This document shows positions 45,497-53,186 of a DNA stretch of 64,000 nucleotides, piece by piece. The stretch spans positions 61,776 through 125,775 of the forward strand of contig JAJFHA010000003.1 of NCBI GenBank assembly GCA_021775875.1. Reading direction: 5' to 3'. The first letter of the stretch is position 1; every line of letters starts with the position of its first letter. The position numbers and the translations under genes are program-made. The notes beneath the pieces were generated by a model. That model did not search any database, was not told where the DNA came from, and worked only from the letters and a program-made list of their open reading frames with translations. Origin of the DNA: Hyphomicrobiales bacterium (lineage in GTDB: Bacteria > Pseudomonadota > Alphaproteobacteria > Rhizobiales > NORP267).

Positions 45497-46807
45497 ATGT
45501 TGATGTTTAACTCCAACAATTCAGCCCTCGGGGTCTATTTCGAGCGCCGGGTGTTGATCATCCTGTTTCTGGGATTTTCAGCCGGGCTGCCACTGGCGCT
45601 TTCCGCTTCGACGCTTGCCATCTGGATGGCGGATAGGGGCGTTGATCTCGGCGCAATCGGCCTCTATTCGCTCGTTGGCCTGCCCTATACGCTCAAATTT
45701 CTGTGGGCGCCGGTTGTCGATGCGTTCCGTGTGCCGCTTCTCTCAAAATTGCTGGGGCGGCGGCGGGGCTGGTTGATTTTTTCGCAAATCCTGTTGATCG
45801 TCGCGATCCTGTTGCTTGGATCGCTGGACCCGATAGCATCACCATTGGGCATCGCACTGGCGGCGTTGCTGGTTGCCACGGCGTCCGCCACCCAGGATAT
45901 CGTGATCGACGCCTTTAGGGTCGAGAGCCTGCCCGACGACCGACAGGCTGCCGGCATGGCTTATTATGTGAGCGCCTACCGCATCGCATTGCTGGTTTCC
46001 ACGGCGGGTGTGATCGCGCTGGTCGCGTATCTGAAAAGCGCCGGGTTTGCCGATGATGCCGGGTGGCAGGCGGGTTACGCCCTGATGGCGGGCCTTGTGG
46101 TAATTGGAATGGGGGCAGCATGGTTCGCGGTTGAACCGGAGAATAGCGAAGATCAAAGCGCCCCTGACAGCAATTCTGCCCTGCAACGGTTCTACCAAAC
46201 ATCCCGTACGGCCTTTGCCGATTTTCTGAATAAGGAAAACGCCCTTCTGATTCTGCTATTCGTCGTGTTGTTCAAATTGGGCGACACGTTAGCTGGCGTC
46301 ATGACCGGGCCATTTGTGCTGGCAATCGGGTTTGATTTGGCGACCTATGCCGCAATCGTCAAAGGGGTTGGTCTGGGGGCTGCGTTGGCGGGCGGGTTTG
46401 TTGGCGGTTATCTGGCGCGGCGGATGTCGCTGATCACCAATCTATGGATCGCCGGAATATTGCAAATGCTCTCCAACCTGGTATTTTGCTGGCAGGCATG
46501 GATCGGCCCCAACCCGCTGGCGCTCAGCGTCACGATTATCACGGAGAATTTCTCCGGCGCTATCGGCACGGTGATTTTCGTCGCTTACCTGTCGGGCCTG
46601 TGCACCTCAAAAGCCCATACCGCGACCCAGTTCGCGCTCCTCACCGCCTTGGCGGCTGTGGGCCGCACCCTGTTGTCGTCGGGTTCAGGCTTCGCCGCAG
46701 AAGCCACCGGCTGGGCGGTATTTTTCGCGCTAACCGCACTCGCTGCCCTGCCGGGGCTGGGGTTGCTCTGGTGGCTACAGCAAAGAGGACGTTTCGCGAC
46801 TGGGTGA
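45497..46807 (+). CDS. ampG: AmpG-like muropeptide MFS transporter
   Basis: The 436-residue MFS protein with about twelve or more helices starts RRVLIILFLGFSAGLPLALS and has GLPYTLKFLWAPVVDAF, both signature AmpG segments. It imports anhydro-muropeptides from the periplasm for cell-wall recycling. The ATG at 45497 touches a dispersed repeat, and the nearest Shine-Dalgarno-like GGA lies inside that repeat; a second ATG at 45503 is possible. The inverted pair of the same repeats follows its stop codon. Confidence 0.9.
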   Translation: MLMFNSNNSALGVYFERRVLIILFLGFSAGLPLALSASTLAIWMADRGVDLGAIGLYSLVGLPYTLKFLWAPVVDAFRVPLLSKLLGRRRGWLIFSQILLIVAILLLGSLDPIASPLGIALAALLVATASATQDIVIDAFRVESLPDDRQAAGMAYYVSAYRIALLVSTAGVIALVAYLKSAGFADDAGWQAGYALMAGLVVIGMGAAWFAVEPENSEDQSAPDSNSALQRFYQTSRTAFADFLNKENALLILLFVVLFKLGDTLAGVMTGPFVLAIGFDLATYAAIVKGVGLGAALAGGFVGGYLARRMSLITNLWIAGILQMLSNLVFCWQAWIGPNPLALSVTIITENFSGAIGTVIFVAYLSGLCTSKAHTATQFALLTALAAVGRTLLSSGSGFAAEATGWAVFFALTALAALPGLGLLWWLQQRGRFATG

Positions 46808-46842
46808 TGAAAGGATGCCGATCAGCGCCCGACACCCAAATT

Positions 46843-47150
46843 CGTCATTCCGGCGAAAGCTGGAATCCAGTGGATGGGTGCCAAACACGAAATCGCTAAA
46901 GCTGGATCCCGGATCGCGCAGCGGATTTACACCGAGACATGTAAACCATCCGGGCCGCCGCTTGTCCGGAATGACGGGAGGAATATTGCCCCCACCCATT
47001 CCACAAACCCCCTCGTCATTCCGGACAAGCGGCGGCCCTTCGCTATCCGTAAGACAGGGCACCCGACCCGCTGCGCGATCCGGAATCCAGTCTTTGTCGA
47101 CAATGCGTCTGGTCATTTCGTGCTGGATTCCGGCTTTCGCCGGAATGACG
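46843..47150. repeat. inverted pair of dispersed REP-like elements (B and C)
   Basis: Copy B (46843-46976) is in reverse orientation, from CGTCATTCCGGCGAAAGC to CCGGAATGACG; copy C (47014-47150) is direct, from CGTCATTCCGGACAAGCGG to CGCCGGAATGACG. They share the internal GCTGCGCGATCCGG. The pair fills the gap between convergent ampG and recR, ending nine bases before the recR stop. As RNA or single-stranded DNA the two copies could fold on each other over more than 100 bases and serve as a two-way terminator or mRNA 3'-end stabiliser. Confidence 0.85.
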
Positions 47151-47159
47151 ATTTGGGAG

Positions 47160-47765
47160 TTAAAAAGGCCGTCGCGATTTTATTGCTGCGGCCAGTGTGC
47201 CCTCATCGAGATAATCCAGTTCGCCGCCGACGGGTACGCCGTGGGCAAGCCTGGAGACGGCGACATTGGCACCCTCCAGATGGTCGGTAATGTAGTGGGC
47301 CGTGGTTTGGCCATCGACGGTGGCGTTTACGGCGAGGAGGATTTCGGTGACATCTTCCGCCGCAGCGCGTTCGATCAGTTTGGAGATATTGAGATCATCG
47401 GGGCCGATGCCGTCGAGCGGTGACAGGGTGCCACCTAATACGTGGTAGCGGGAGGAAATGGCGCTGGCGCGTTCCAGCGCCCAGAGGTCGGCGACGCTTT
47501 CAACGACGCAAATCACGCTCACATCCCGGCGCGGGTCGGTGCAGATTGAGCACGGATCGACGCTGTCGATATTGCCGCATTGGGCGCATACAACCACATT
47601 GTCAGCGGCGTCGCGGATGGCGGTGGCCAGCGGTTCCAGCAGCTTTTCGCGGTTCTGGACCAGATGCAAAGCTGCACGCCGTGCCGAGCGCGGACCGAGG
47701 CCCGGCAGCTTTGCGAGCAACTGGATCAGACGCTCAATTTGAGGGGCGGATACATTTCGCGACAT
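47160..47765 (-). CDS. recR: recombination mediator protein RecR
   Basis: The 201-residue protein has the helix-hairpin-helix [19 protein letters not shown], a four-Cys zinc finger ([16 protein letters not shown]) and a Toprim domain ([18 protein letters not shown]). With RecO and RecF it loads RecA at gaps. The order dnaX-ybaB-recR is strongly conserved, and recR lies 21 bases after ybaB. Confidence 0.97.
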   Translation of the reverse strand: MSRNVSAPQIERLIQLLAKLPGLGPRSARRAALHLVQNREKLLEPLATAIRDAADNVVVCAQCGNIDSVDPCSICTDPRRDVSVICVVESVADLWALERASAISSRYHVLGGTLSPLDGIGPDDLNISKLIERAAAEDVTEILLAVNATVDGQTTAHYITDHLEGANVAVSRLAHGVPVGGELDYLDEGTLAAAIKSRRPF

Positions 47766-47786
47766 TGGCGGATCAAACTCTGGGCA

Positions 47787-48110
47787 TTACATGCCGGGAA
47801 TCAGGCCGGGGGGCAATTGCAGCCCGCCGGTAACGTCTTTCATTTTTTCAGAGACCGCCGCTTCTAACTTGGATTTGGCATCGTTATGGGCGGTCACGAT
47901 CAGGTCTTCGACAATCTCGGCATCTTCCGGCTTGAAAATCGACGGGTCGATTTCAAGGCTCTTCATGTCGCCCTTGCCAGAAAGCGTGACCTTGACCATG
48001 CCGGCACCCGCCTGACCGGTAATTTCAATTTCTTCCAGTTCGGATTGAACCGATTCCATGCGGGCCTGCATTTCCTGGGCCTGCTTCAACATGCCGGTAA
48101 AGCCTTTCAT
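47787..48110 (-). CDS. ybaB: YbaB/EbfC family nucleoid-associated protein
   Basis: The 107-residue protein has the family core MLKQAQEMQARMESVQSEL and VKVTLSGKGDMKSLEIDPS. It binds DNA as a dimer and is considered nucleoid-associated. Its start overlaps the dnaX stop by four bases, so both are translationally coupled. Confidence 0.95.
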   Translation of the reverse strand: MKGFTGMLKQAQEMQARMESVQSELEEIEITGQAGAGMVKVTLSGKGDMKSLEIDPSIFKPEDAEIVEDLIVTAHNDAKSKLEAAVSEKMKDVTGGLQLPPGLIPGM

Positions 48111-49879
48111 GACCTTGCCACTCCCTGATTATTATCTGGTATCTCATTGGGTTCCGCATCCTCGTCGCCAGCCAGACTGTTGGTGCGGACGTCAGTGATT
48201 TTAGCGCCGTGGAATTTCTCCAAAATGGCTTTCACCACAGGCTCTTCGCTGGCTTGGCGCAAAATTTCCTGACGCGCCTCGGCTGCCTTTTCAGAAATCG
48301 TCTTGTCGCCCTTCCCCGCCGCGATGCCGATCATCCAGCGTTGGCCGGTCCAGCCAAGCAAAGCGCTCGAAAGGCGGTTGGCAAGATCATCGGGCGCGGT
48401 TGAAACCGGGTCAATTTCGATCCGACCCGGCTCGAAACTGACCAGACGGATTTGCGTCTCAAGCGCTTCCTTCAATATCAATTCGCGGTTCTTGACGGCA
48501 AGCGCGATCACGTCTTCATACGATGTGGGCCGCTCCTCGGTGATCGCCGCAACCGGCGGCGCGGTGATATATTCAGGAACCGGAGATTCATTTTCAAGCG
48601 GCGCTTCGGCTGAAGGCGGCGGCGCGGCGCTTGCCACCGGCGACTGACCATTGGATGGCGGCGCTGAGTTTTCAGCCGATGCCGGGCCTTCCTTGCGGAT
48701 CGTGCGGATCAATTCGTCAGGTGTTGGCAGGTCCGACATATGGGCGAGCCGGATCAACACCATTTCGGCCGCATCGAACGGGATGCCAGCGTTCCGCACT
48801 TCGCCGACACCTTTCAGCAATACCTGCCAGGCGCGGGCCAGAAAACGCAAATCCAGCGATGATGCAAATTTCAGCGCGGCCTCGCGCTCGGCTTGCGAAA
48901 GTGCTGGGTCATCAGCGGCGGCAGGCACATATTTTGTCCTTGTGACAAAATGGGTGAAGGACGCCAGATCACCGATCACAAGCGCCGGGTCAGCACCGGC
49001 ATCATACTGGTCTTTCAATTCGCCCAACGCACCAGCAACGTTGCCGGTCACGACGGCGTCGAACAATTCGATAATCCGGCTGCGGTCGGCCAGCCCCAAC
49101 ATGGCGCGAACGGCATCCGCCGTTACCTTGCCAGCGCCATGAGCTATGGCCTGATCGAGGATAGACAAGCCATCGCGAACCGAGCCTTCAGATGCACGGG
49201 CGATCACCGCCAAAGCCCCATCGTCAGTTTCGGCATTTTCGCTTTCTGCGATGCTACCAAAATGTTTCGCCAAAGTGTCGGCCTCGACCCGGCGCAGATC
49301 AAACCGCTGGCAACGCGACAAAACCGTAACCGGCACCTTGCGGATTTCGGTTGTGGCAAAAATAAATTTTACATGCTCCGGCGGCTCTTCGAGGGTTTTC
49401 AAAAGCCCGTTAAAGGCCTGCGTCGAGAGCATGTGTACTTCGTCGATAATATAGACTTTGTAGCGAGCCGAAACCGGAGCGTAGCGGACGCTCTCGATGA
49501 TCTCGCGGATATCGCCGATGCCGGTGCGCGACGCGGCGTCCATCTCGATCACGTCCATATGACTGGATTCCATGATCGCCTTGCAATGTATGCCGGGCTC
49601 AGAAAAATCCACACGCGGGCCATCGTCGTCTTTGCCGTTAGAATAATTCAGCCCACGGGCGATAATCCGGGCGGTGGTGGTTTTACCAACCCCGCGTACC
49701 CCGGTAAGGATATAGGCTTGGGCGATACGCCCGGTTGAAAACGCATTCTCCAAGGTGCGCACCATGGCTTCCTGGCCGATCAGATCGGCGAAGGATTGCG
49801 GACGGTATTTGCGTGCGAGAACCTGATATCCTTGCGGATCATCGGTTCCGGCTTCGCCTTTGCCGCCGTTGCTCATCAT
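48107..49879 (-). CDS. dnaX: DNA polymerase III subunit gamma/tau
   Basis: The 590-residue clamp-loader ATPase has Walker A GVRGVGKTT, Walker B-region IIDEVHML, the SRC motif (LSRCQRFDLRR) and a long tau-like tail rich in Ala, Pro and Glu (about 400-450). The region between Walker A and EMDAASRTG has a single Cys where E. coli DnaX has four zinc ligands. From memory this loss is typical of Hyphomicrobiales DnaX. Start codons at 49879 and 49876 are adjacent. I saw no obvious slippery site for gamma formation. Confidence 0.96.
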   Translation of the reverse strand: MMSNGGKGEAGTDDPQGYQVLARKYRPQSFADLIGQEAMVRTLENAFSTGRIAQAYILTGVRGVGKTTTARIIARGLNYSNGKDDDGPRVDFSEPGIHCKAIMESSHMDVIEMDAASRTGIGDIREIIESVRYAPVSARYKVYIIDEVHMLSTQAFNGLLKTLEEPPEHVKFIFATTEIRKVPVTVLSRCQRFDLRRVEADTLAKHFGSIAESENAETDDGALAVIARASEGSVRDGLSILDQAIAHGAGKVTADAVRAMLGLADRSRIIELFDAVVTGNVAGALGELKDQYDAGADPALVIGDLASFTHFVTRTKYVPAAADDPALSQAEREAALKFASSLDLRFLARAWQVLLKGVGEVRNAGIPFDAAEMVLIRLAHMSDLPTPDELIRTIRKEGPASAENSAPPSNGQSPVASAAPPPSAEAPLENESPVPEYITAPPVAAITEERPTSYEDVIALAVKNRELILKEALETQIRLVSFEPGRIEIDPVSTAPDDLANRLSSALLGWTGQRWMIGIAAGKGDKTISEKAAEARQEILRQASEEPVVKAILEKFHGAKITDVRTNSLAGDEDAEPNEIPDNNQGVARS

Positions 49880-49965
49880 GGCTCCTCATCCATATTTGTG
49901 CATATTTGTGCGTATGAATACGCCGTCCAAACGGGCGAACCGAAACTCCAGATTTGAGGATCGGT

Positions 49966-50060
49966 GGGAGGCCGAACGATAACCCGCGTCGAACCCGTTA
50001 GGGCTGCTTCCTTCCGGATCTGACCCAGTTGGCGAGTGACGCGCCCATCGCCAACCTCCC
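49966..50060 (-). ncRNA. ffs: signal recognition particle RNA (4.5S, small bacterial type)
   Basis: On the reverse strand the ends pair as GGGAGG...CCTCCC, and the apical domain reads GGGTCAGATCCGGAAGGAAG followed by CAGCCC. The central part contains the GGTCAG and GGAAGGAAGCAGCC motifs that bind Ffh M domain, with a GGAA tetraloop. The size of about 95 bases fits 4.5S RNA. Its place just upstream of dnaX in the same direction is common in alphaproteobacteria. Confidence 0.95.
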
Positions 50061-50066
50061 GAAAGC

Positions 50067-50097
50067 ACTATATCAAGGTCCGGGCAGGGAATGGCAA
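50067..50097 (-). promoter_or_regulatory. ffs promoter with extended -10
   Basis: Reading leftwards, TTGCCA (50097-50092), a 19-base spacer and TATAGT (50072-50067) precede ffs; TG sits one base upstream of the -10 (TGATATAGT), making it an extended -10. The expected start, about seven bases later, falls on the first G of the RNA (50060). Confidence 0.55.
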
Positions 50098-50209
50098 GTG
50101 CCTTACATGATTCTTTACCGGATTTATTTTCAGCCCGTGTTTCTGGATATGCCGTGACGGACTGCCGATGAGCCATTACAGTTTTTTGTTTTTAATTGCG
50201 GGATAAAAT

Positions 50210-51127
50210 ATGAAAAATATCGTCCATGCCTATGCCGGATCGCCGCTGGACCGGGCCGGAACAAAACGGCCCGATGTAAACTGGATCATGAAGCAGATAG
50301 AAGCGTCTAATGCGCGGTTTCTGCCCTTTTCTGACCTCTCGGTTCTAATTTCTGAGACCGAAAGCGCACCAGATCGGCTTTTATGGCTGAGCGGCGCTGA
50401 CATTTCTGGAAACAATATTGCAGATCTGGGCAAAGCGCTGTTTCTGGGGCTTGATGATCAGGGCGCTGCGAAATTTGCGGTGCAACTTGATCCTGACAAA
50501 GACTGGTCTGATCTTGGCACTATTATCGACCTGCGCTCACTGGCCCTTAACGGCACCATCGCGCCGGGCGAACTGGCGATTGCGGGCCAAGCCAAATCGA
50601 TGCTCGACTGGCACAAGCAGCACGGCTTTTGCGCCCGCTGCGGCACCGCTGACCATATTTCCGATGGCGGCTATAAGCGCACCTGCCCGAATTGCGAGCG
50701 GATGCATTTCCCGCGCGTCGACCCGGTCGCGATCATGATCGTGACGCGCGGCGACAAATGCCTGCTCGGGCGCTCGCCGCATTTTGTTCCGGGCATGTAT
50801 TCCTCATTGGCCGGGTTTATGGAACCGGGCGAATCGATTGAAGAAACCGTGCGCCGGGAAGTCATGGAAGAAGTTGGCATTGAGACCGGCTATGTCAAAT
50901 ATCATTCGAGCCAGCCCTGGCCGTTCGCCTCGTCGATCATGATCGGCTGCATTGCCGAAGCTTTAAGCGACGAGATCACAATTGATCCCAAAGAAATTGA
51001 AGCCGCCCGCTGGTTCACAAGGGACGAATTACAATTGATGCGCGAACGCCGCCACCCGGAAGAATTCACAATCCCGTTCCATTTCGCCATCGCCCGGCAT
51101 TTGATCAAGGCGTTCTTGGACGGGTAA
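50210..51127 (+). CDS. nudC: NAD(+)/NADH diphosphatase NudC
   Basis: The 305-residue protein has a four-Cys zinc ribbon (CARCG...CPNC), the Nudix box GFMEPGESIEETVRREVMEEVGI (G-x5-E-x7-R-E-x2-E-E-x-G), and the NudC-specific SQPWPFASS directly after it. It hydrolyses NAD(H) and removes NAD caps from RNA. The VWA-protein gene follows after 13 bases in the same direction. Confidence 0.95.
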   Translation: MKNIVHAYAGSPLDRAGTKRPDVNWIMKQIEASNARFLPFSDLSVLISETESAPDRLLWLSGADISGNNIADLGKALFLGLDDQGAAKFAVQLDPDKDWSDLGTIIDLRSLALNGTIAPGELAIAGQAKSMLDWHKQHGFCARCGTADHISDGGYKRTCPNCERMHFPRVDPVAIMIVTRGDKCLLGRSPHFVPGMYSSLAGFMEPGESIEETVRREVMEEVGIETGYVKYHSSQPWPFASSIMIGCIAEALSDEITIDPKEIEAARWFTRDELQLMRERRHPEEFTIPFHFAIARHLIKAFLDG

Positions 51128-51140
51128 GAAAGGTTTAAAA

Positions 51141-51899
51141 ATGCGGGCGTTTTCAGCAGGCTTTTTGGTTTCCTTGAGCCTTTTGGCCATTCCCGCATTC
51201 GCGCAACAAAGCCGCCCGGTTGATCTGGAGCTGGTATTGGCGATCGACACATCAACCAGTGTCGACGCCCAGGAATTTGATCTGCAATGGCGTGGTCTGG
51301 CCAACGCCTTTCTGCACCCGGATGTTGTTGGTGCCATCGAAGCAGTTGGTGATGCAGGCATCGCCATATCGATGGTGCAATGGGCAGGACCCGGACAACA
51401 TCAAACTTCGGTCGACTGGTCCTTTATCAACGACGCCACGAGCGCCGCGCAATTTGCTGCCAAGATTTCTGCCGCCCCCCGTTTAATGCGCGGCTTTACC
51501 GATATTGGCGGGGCGATTGGCTATTCCGTCAGCGCAATTGAGGGCAACAATTATGAAGGCTTTCGCCGGGTGATTGATGTATCCGGCGACGGCACGTCCA
51601 GCGGGTTGGATAATCCGGGCCCGGGTCGCCAGCGCGATTATGCCATTTCACGGGGCATCATTATCAACGGGCTGGTGATCTATAACGAAGAATACGATCT
51701 TGGCGAGCTGGCCCATATCAGCGTGCGCGAACATTACGAAAACCACGTGATCGGCGGCGCGGCCTCATTCCTGATGGTGGCGAATGATTTCGAAGATTTC
51801 GCCCGCGCGATCCGCGAAAAACTGATTCAGGAAATCACCGGCCCACCCATCGCCGGGTTGCGGCAAGATGGATTGCGGGATTTCGCGGCTGTGGAGTGA
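51141..51899 (+). CDS. DUF1194 (VWA-like) exported protein
   Basis: The 252-residue protein has a signal peptide (cleavage near AIPAFA-QQ, about residue 21) and a von Willebrand A fold starting LELVLAIDTSTSVD, with the metal-site motif D36-x-S-x-S. VIDVSGDGTSSG and GLVIYNEEYD follow. I recognise DUF1194, periplasmic proteins of unknown role common in alphaproteobacteria. It probably shares a transcript with nudC and ends before an intrinsic terminator. Confidence 0.85.
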   Translation: MRAFSAGFLVSLSLLAIPAFAQQSRPVDLELVLAIDTSTSVDAQEFDLQWRGLANAFLHPDVVGAIEAVGDAGIAISMVQWAGPGQHQTSVDWSFINDATSAAQFAAKISAAPRLMRGFTDIGGAIGYSVSAIEGNNYEGFRRVIDVSGDGTSSGLDNPGPGRQRDYAISRGIIINGLVIYNEEYDLGELAHISVREHYENHVIGGAASFLMVANDFEDFARAIREKLIQEITGPPIAGLRQDGLRDFAAVE

Positions 51900-51930
51900 C
51901 GGGGAACTAATTCACTAACCCTAAGTAAAC

Positions 51931-51957
51931 CCTAACCGAATCATGTTAGGTTTTTGC
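51931..51957 (+). terminator. intrinsic terminator after the nudC-DUF1194 transcript
   Basis: CCTAAC (51931-51936), an eight-base loop and GTTAGG (51945-51950) form a six-pair stem, followed at once by TTTTTGCTTATTTT. A bulged C allows three further A-T pairs at the base. It lies 32 bases after the DUF1194 stop and 21 before the next start, so it separates the AT-rich islet from the genes upstream. Confidence 0.6.
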
Positions 51958-51977
51958 TTATTTTAAGGTTGGTTACT

Positions 51978-52556
51978 ATGTCCATTGATGCTCTCAATCT
52001 TGAATACAAGGAATTATATCAAGCAGAGCTTGAGCATCGATCCAAATTGGATGGTGCTATAGGGTTTCCTGTTAGTTTAATTACCGCATTCAGCGGTATT
52101 ATATATTTTTTCATTTCGAAGTTGACGCAACCTTTCTCTACAATGGAAATTTGTCAACTTGCTCTGTTTGGGATTGCCACCGTTGTAATTTTGCGCGCAA
52201 TTTTTTGTCTCATTCGCAGTTTCCATAACTACCAATATCAATATGTACCTAGTGCGACCGATTTGGATATTTATCACAAACAAAAATTAGAATTTCACTC
52301 TGCGGATCCTGACAAAGAAAATATAGCAAAAAATGCTACAATGGATCATTTATACGATTCTTTTTTGAGTTCAGCTGGAGTAAATGCTAAACATAACATG
52401 CAAAGAAGTGAATTATTATTTCAGAGTAAACGGAATATTATTTTTGTTTTGTTTCTTTGTATGGCTCTCGGATTTTTACATCTAATTTCTTTTGTTTCTT
52501 TTGATCAATTTGTGCAATATTTTGAAACCCATGTCCTTTGTAAGGAGATTGTATAA
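51978..52556 (+). CDS. AT-rich three-TM protein of unknown function, gene 1 of an islet
   Basis: I do not recognise this 192-residue protein. It starts with a charged amphipathic helix (LEYKELYQAELEHRSKLDGA), then TM1 at about 27-47 and TM2 at 59-79. A polar region of about 70 residues (DLDIYHKQKLEFHSADPDKE) follows, then TM3 at about 153-174. The paired N-terminal helices resemble SLATT-like two-TM effectors in topology only; that link is a guess. AAGGTTGG precedes the ATG at 51978, and the frame is open to 51954. By hand count 19 of 60 bases at 52321-52380 are G or C, against 34 of 60 at 51301-51360 in the previous gene, which suggests recent transfer. Confidence 0.7.
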   Translation: MSIDALNLEYKELYQAELEHRSKLDGAIGFPVSLITAFSGIIYFFISKLTQPFSTMEICQLALFGIATVVILRAIFCLIRSFHNYQYQYVPSATDLDIYHKQKLEFHSADPDKENIAKNATMDHLYDSFLSSAGVNAKHNMQRSELLFQSKRNIIFVLFLCMALGFLHLISFVSFDQFVQYFETHVLCKEIV

Positions 52557-52670
52557 ATGAGCGATAACGACAAAAAACCACCACCAGTTCCTCCACAAAA
52601 AGTGGAACCAAAAGCACCACCTCCGCGTTTGATCAGAGATAGCGTGATTGAGAAAATCCCGAAGAAGTAG
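52557..52670 (+). CDS. 37-residue proline/lysine-rich protein, gene 2 of the islet
   Basis: The short protein begins MSDNDKKPPPVPPQKVEPK and ends VIEKIPKK; ten of 37 residues are proline, and it has no hydrophobic segment. It starts immediately after the stop of the upstream gene (TAAATG) and has a strong AAGGAG nine bases upstream, so it is very likely translated together with it. A proline-rich tail of this kind could bind SH3-like or other partners, but nothing in the sequence proves a role. I recall other AT-rich membrane-protein genes followed by similar tiny proline-rich frames; this should be tested. Confidence 0.6.
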   Translation: MSDNDKKPPPVPPQKVEPKAPPPRLIRDSVIEKIPKK

Positions 52671-52732
52671 CAGTTTCGTGTAAGGCTTGGCCTTCACACT
52701 TCGAATTCGGTTGCACTGCCTTTTATCACCCT

Positions 52733-53170
52733 TCATCCCTGACAAGCGGCGGCCCGGATGATTTACATGCCCCGATGTTGACCCGCTGCGCGATCCGGGA
52801 TCCAGTCTAAAGATATCACGTGTGGCACCATCGCACTGGATTCCGGCTTTCGCCGGAATGATGGTTGGGGCGATATCTCACCCGTCATCCCGGACAAGCG
52901 GCGGCCCGGATGATTTACATGCCCCGCTGTTGACCCGCTGCGCGATCCGGGATCCAGTCTATGCGATCCCAATTGTGGCACCATCGCACTGGATTCCGGC
53001 TTTCGCCGGAATGACGGTTGGGGCGATATCTCATCCGTCATCCCGGACAAGCGGCGGCCCGGATGGATTGCATGCCCCGATGTTGATCCGCTGCGCGATC
53101 CGGGATCCAGTCTTTGCGATCCCAATCGTGGCACCACCGTACTGGATTCCGGCTTTCGCCGGAAAGACGG
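52733..53170 (+). repeat. tandem array of the dispersed element (D), about 2.8 units of ~152 bases
   Basis: The shared GACAAGCGGCGGCCCGGATG core starts at 52741, 52893 and 53046, giving spacings of 152 and 153 bases. Each unit also has GCTGCGCGATCCGGGATCCAG-like DNA and the hairpin ATTCCGGC-TTTC-GCCGGAAT; the third unit's hairpin has lost its outermost pair (GGAAAG). The array lies between the convergent AT-rich islet and the FadH-like gene. It creates long spurious open frames on both strands. It includes GGCGATATCTCA links between units that are absent from copies A, B and C. Confidence 0.88.
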
Positions 53171-53186
53171 TGGAGGGTGATCGCCG

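Noticed and set aside
46815..47423. Forward open frames of 138-202 codons over the inverted repeat pair and recR
   Set aside because: They consist of repeat-derived sequence and antisense of recR, with no family resemblance.
48893..49738. Forward 281-codon frame opposite dnaX
   Set aside because: It is antisense to conserved dnaX ATPase motifs and has no recognisable domain.
52733..53170. CRISPR-like array
   Set aside because: Units of 152 bases repeat over their whole length without unique spacers, and no cas gene is present.
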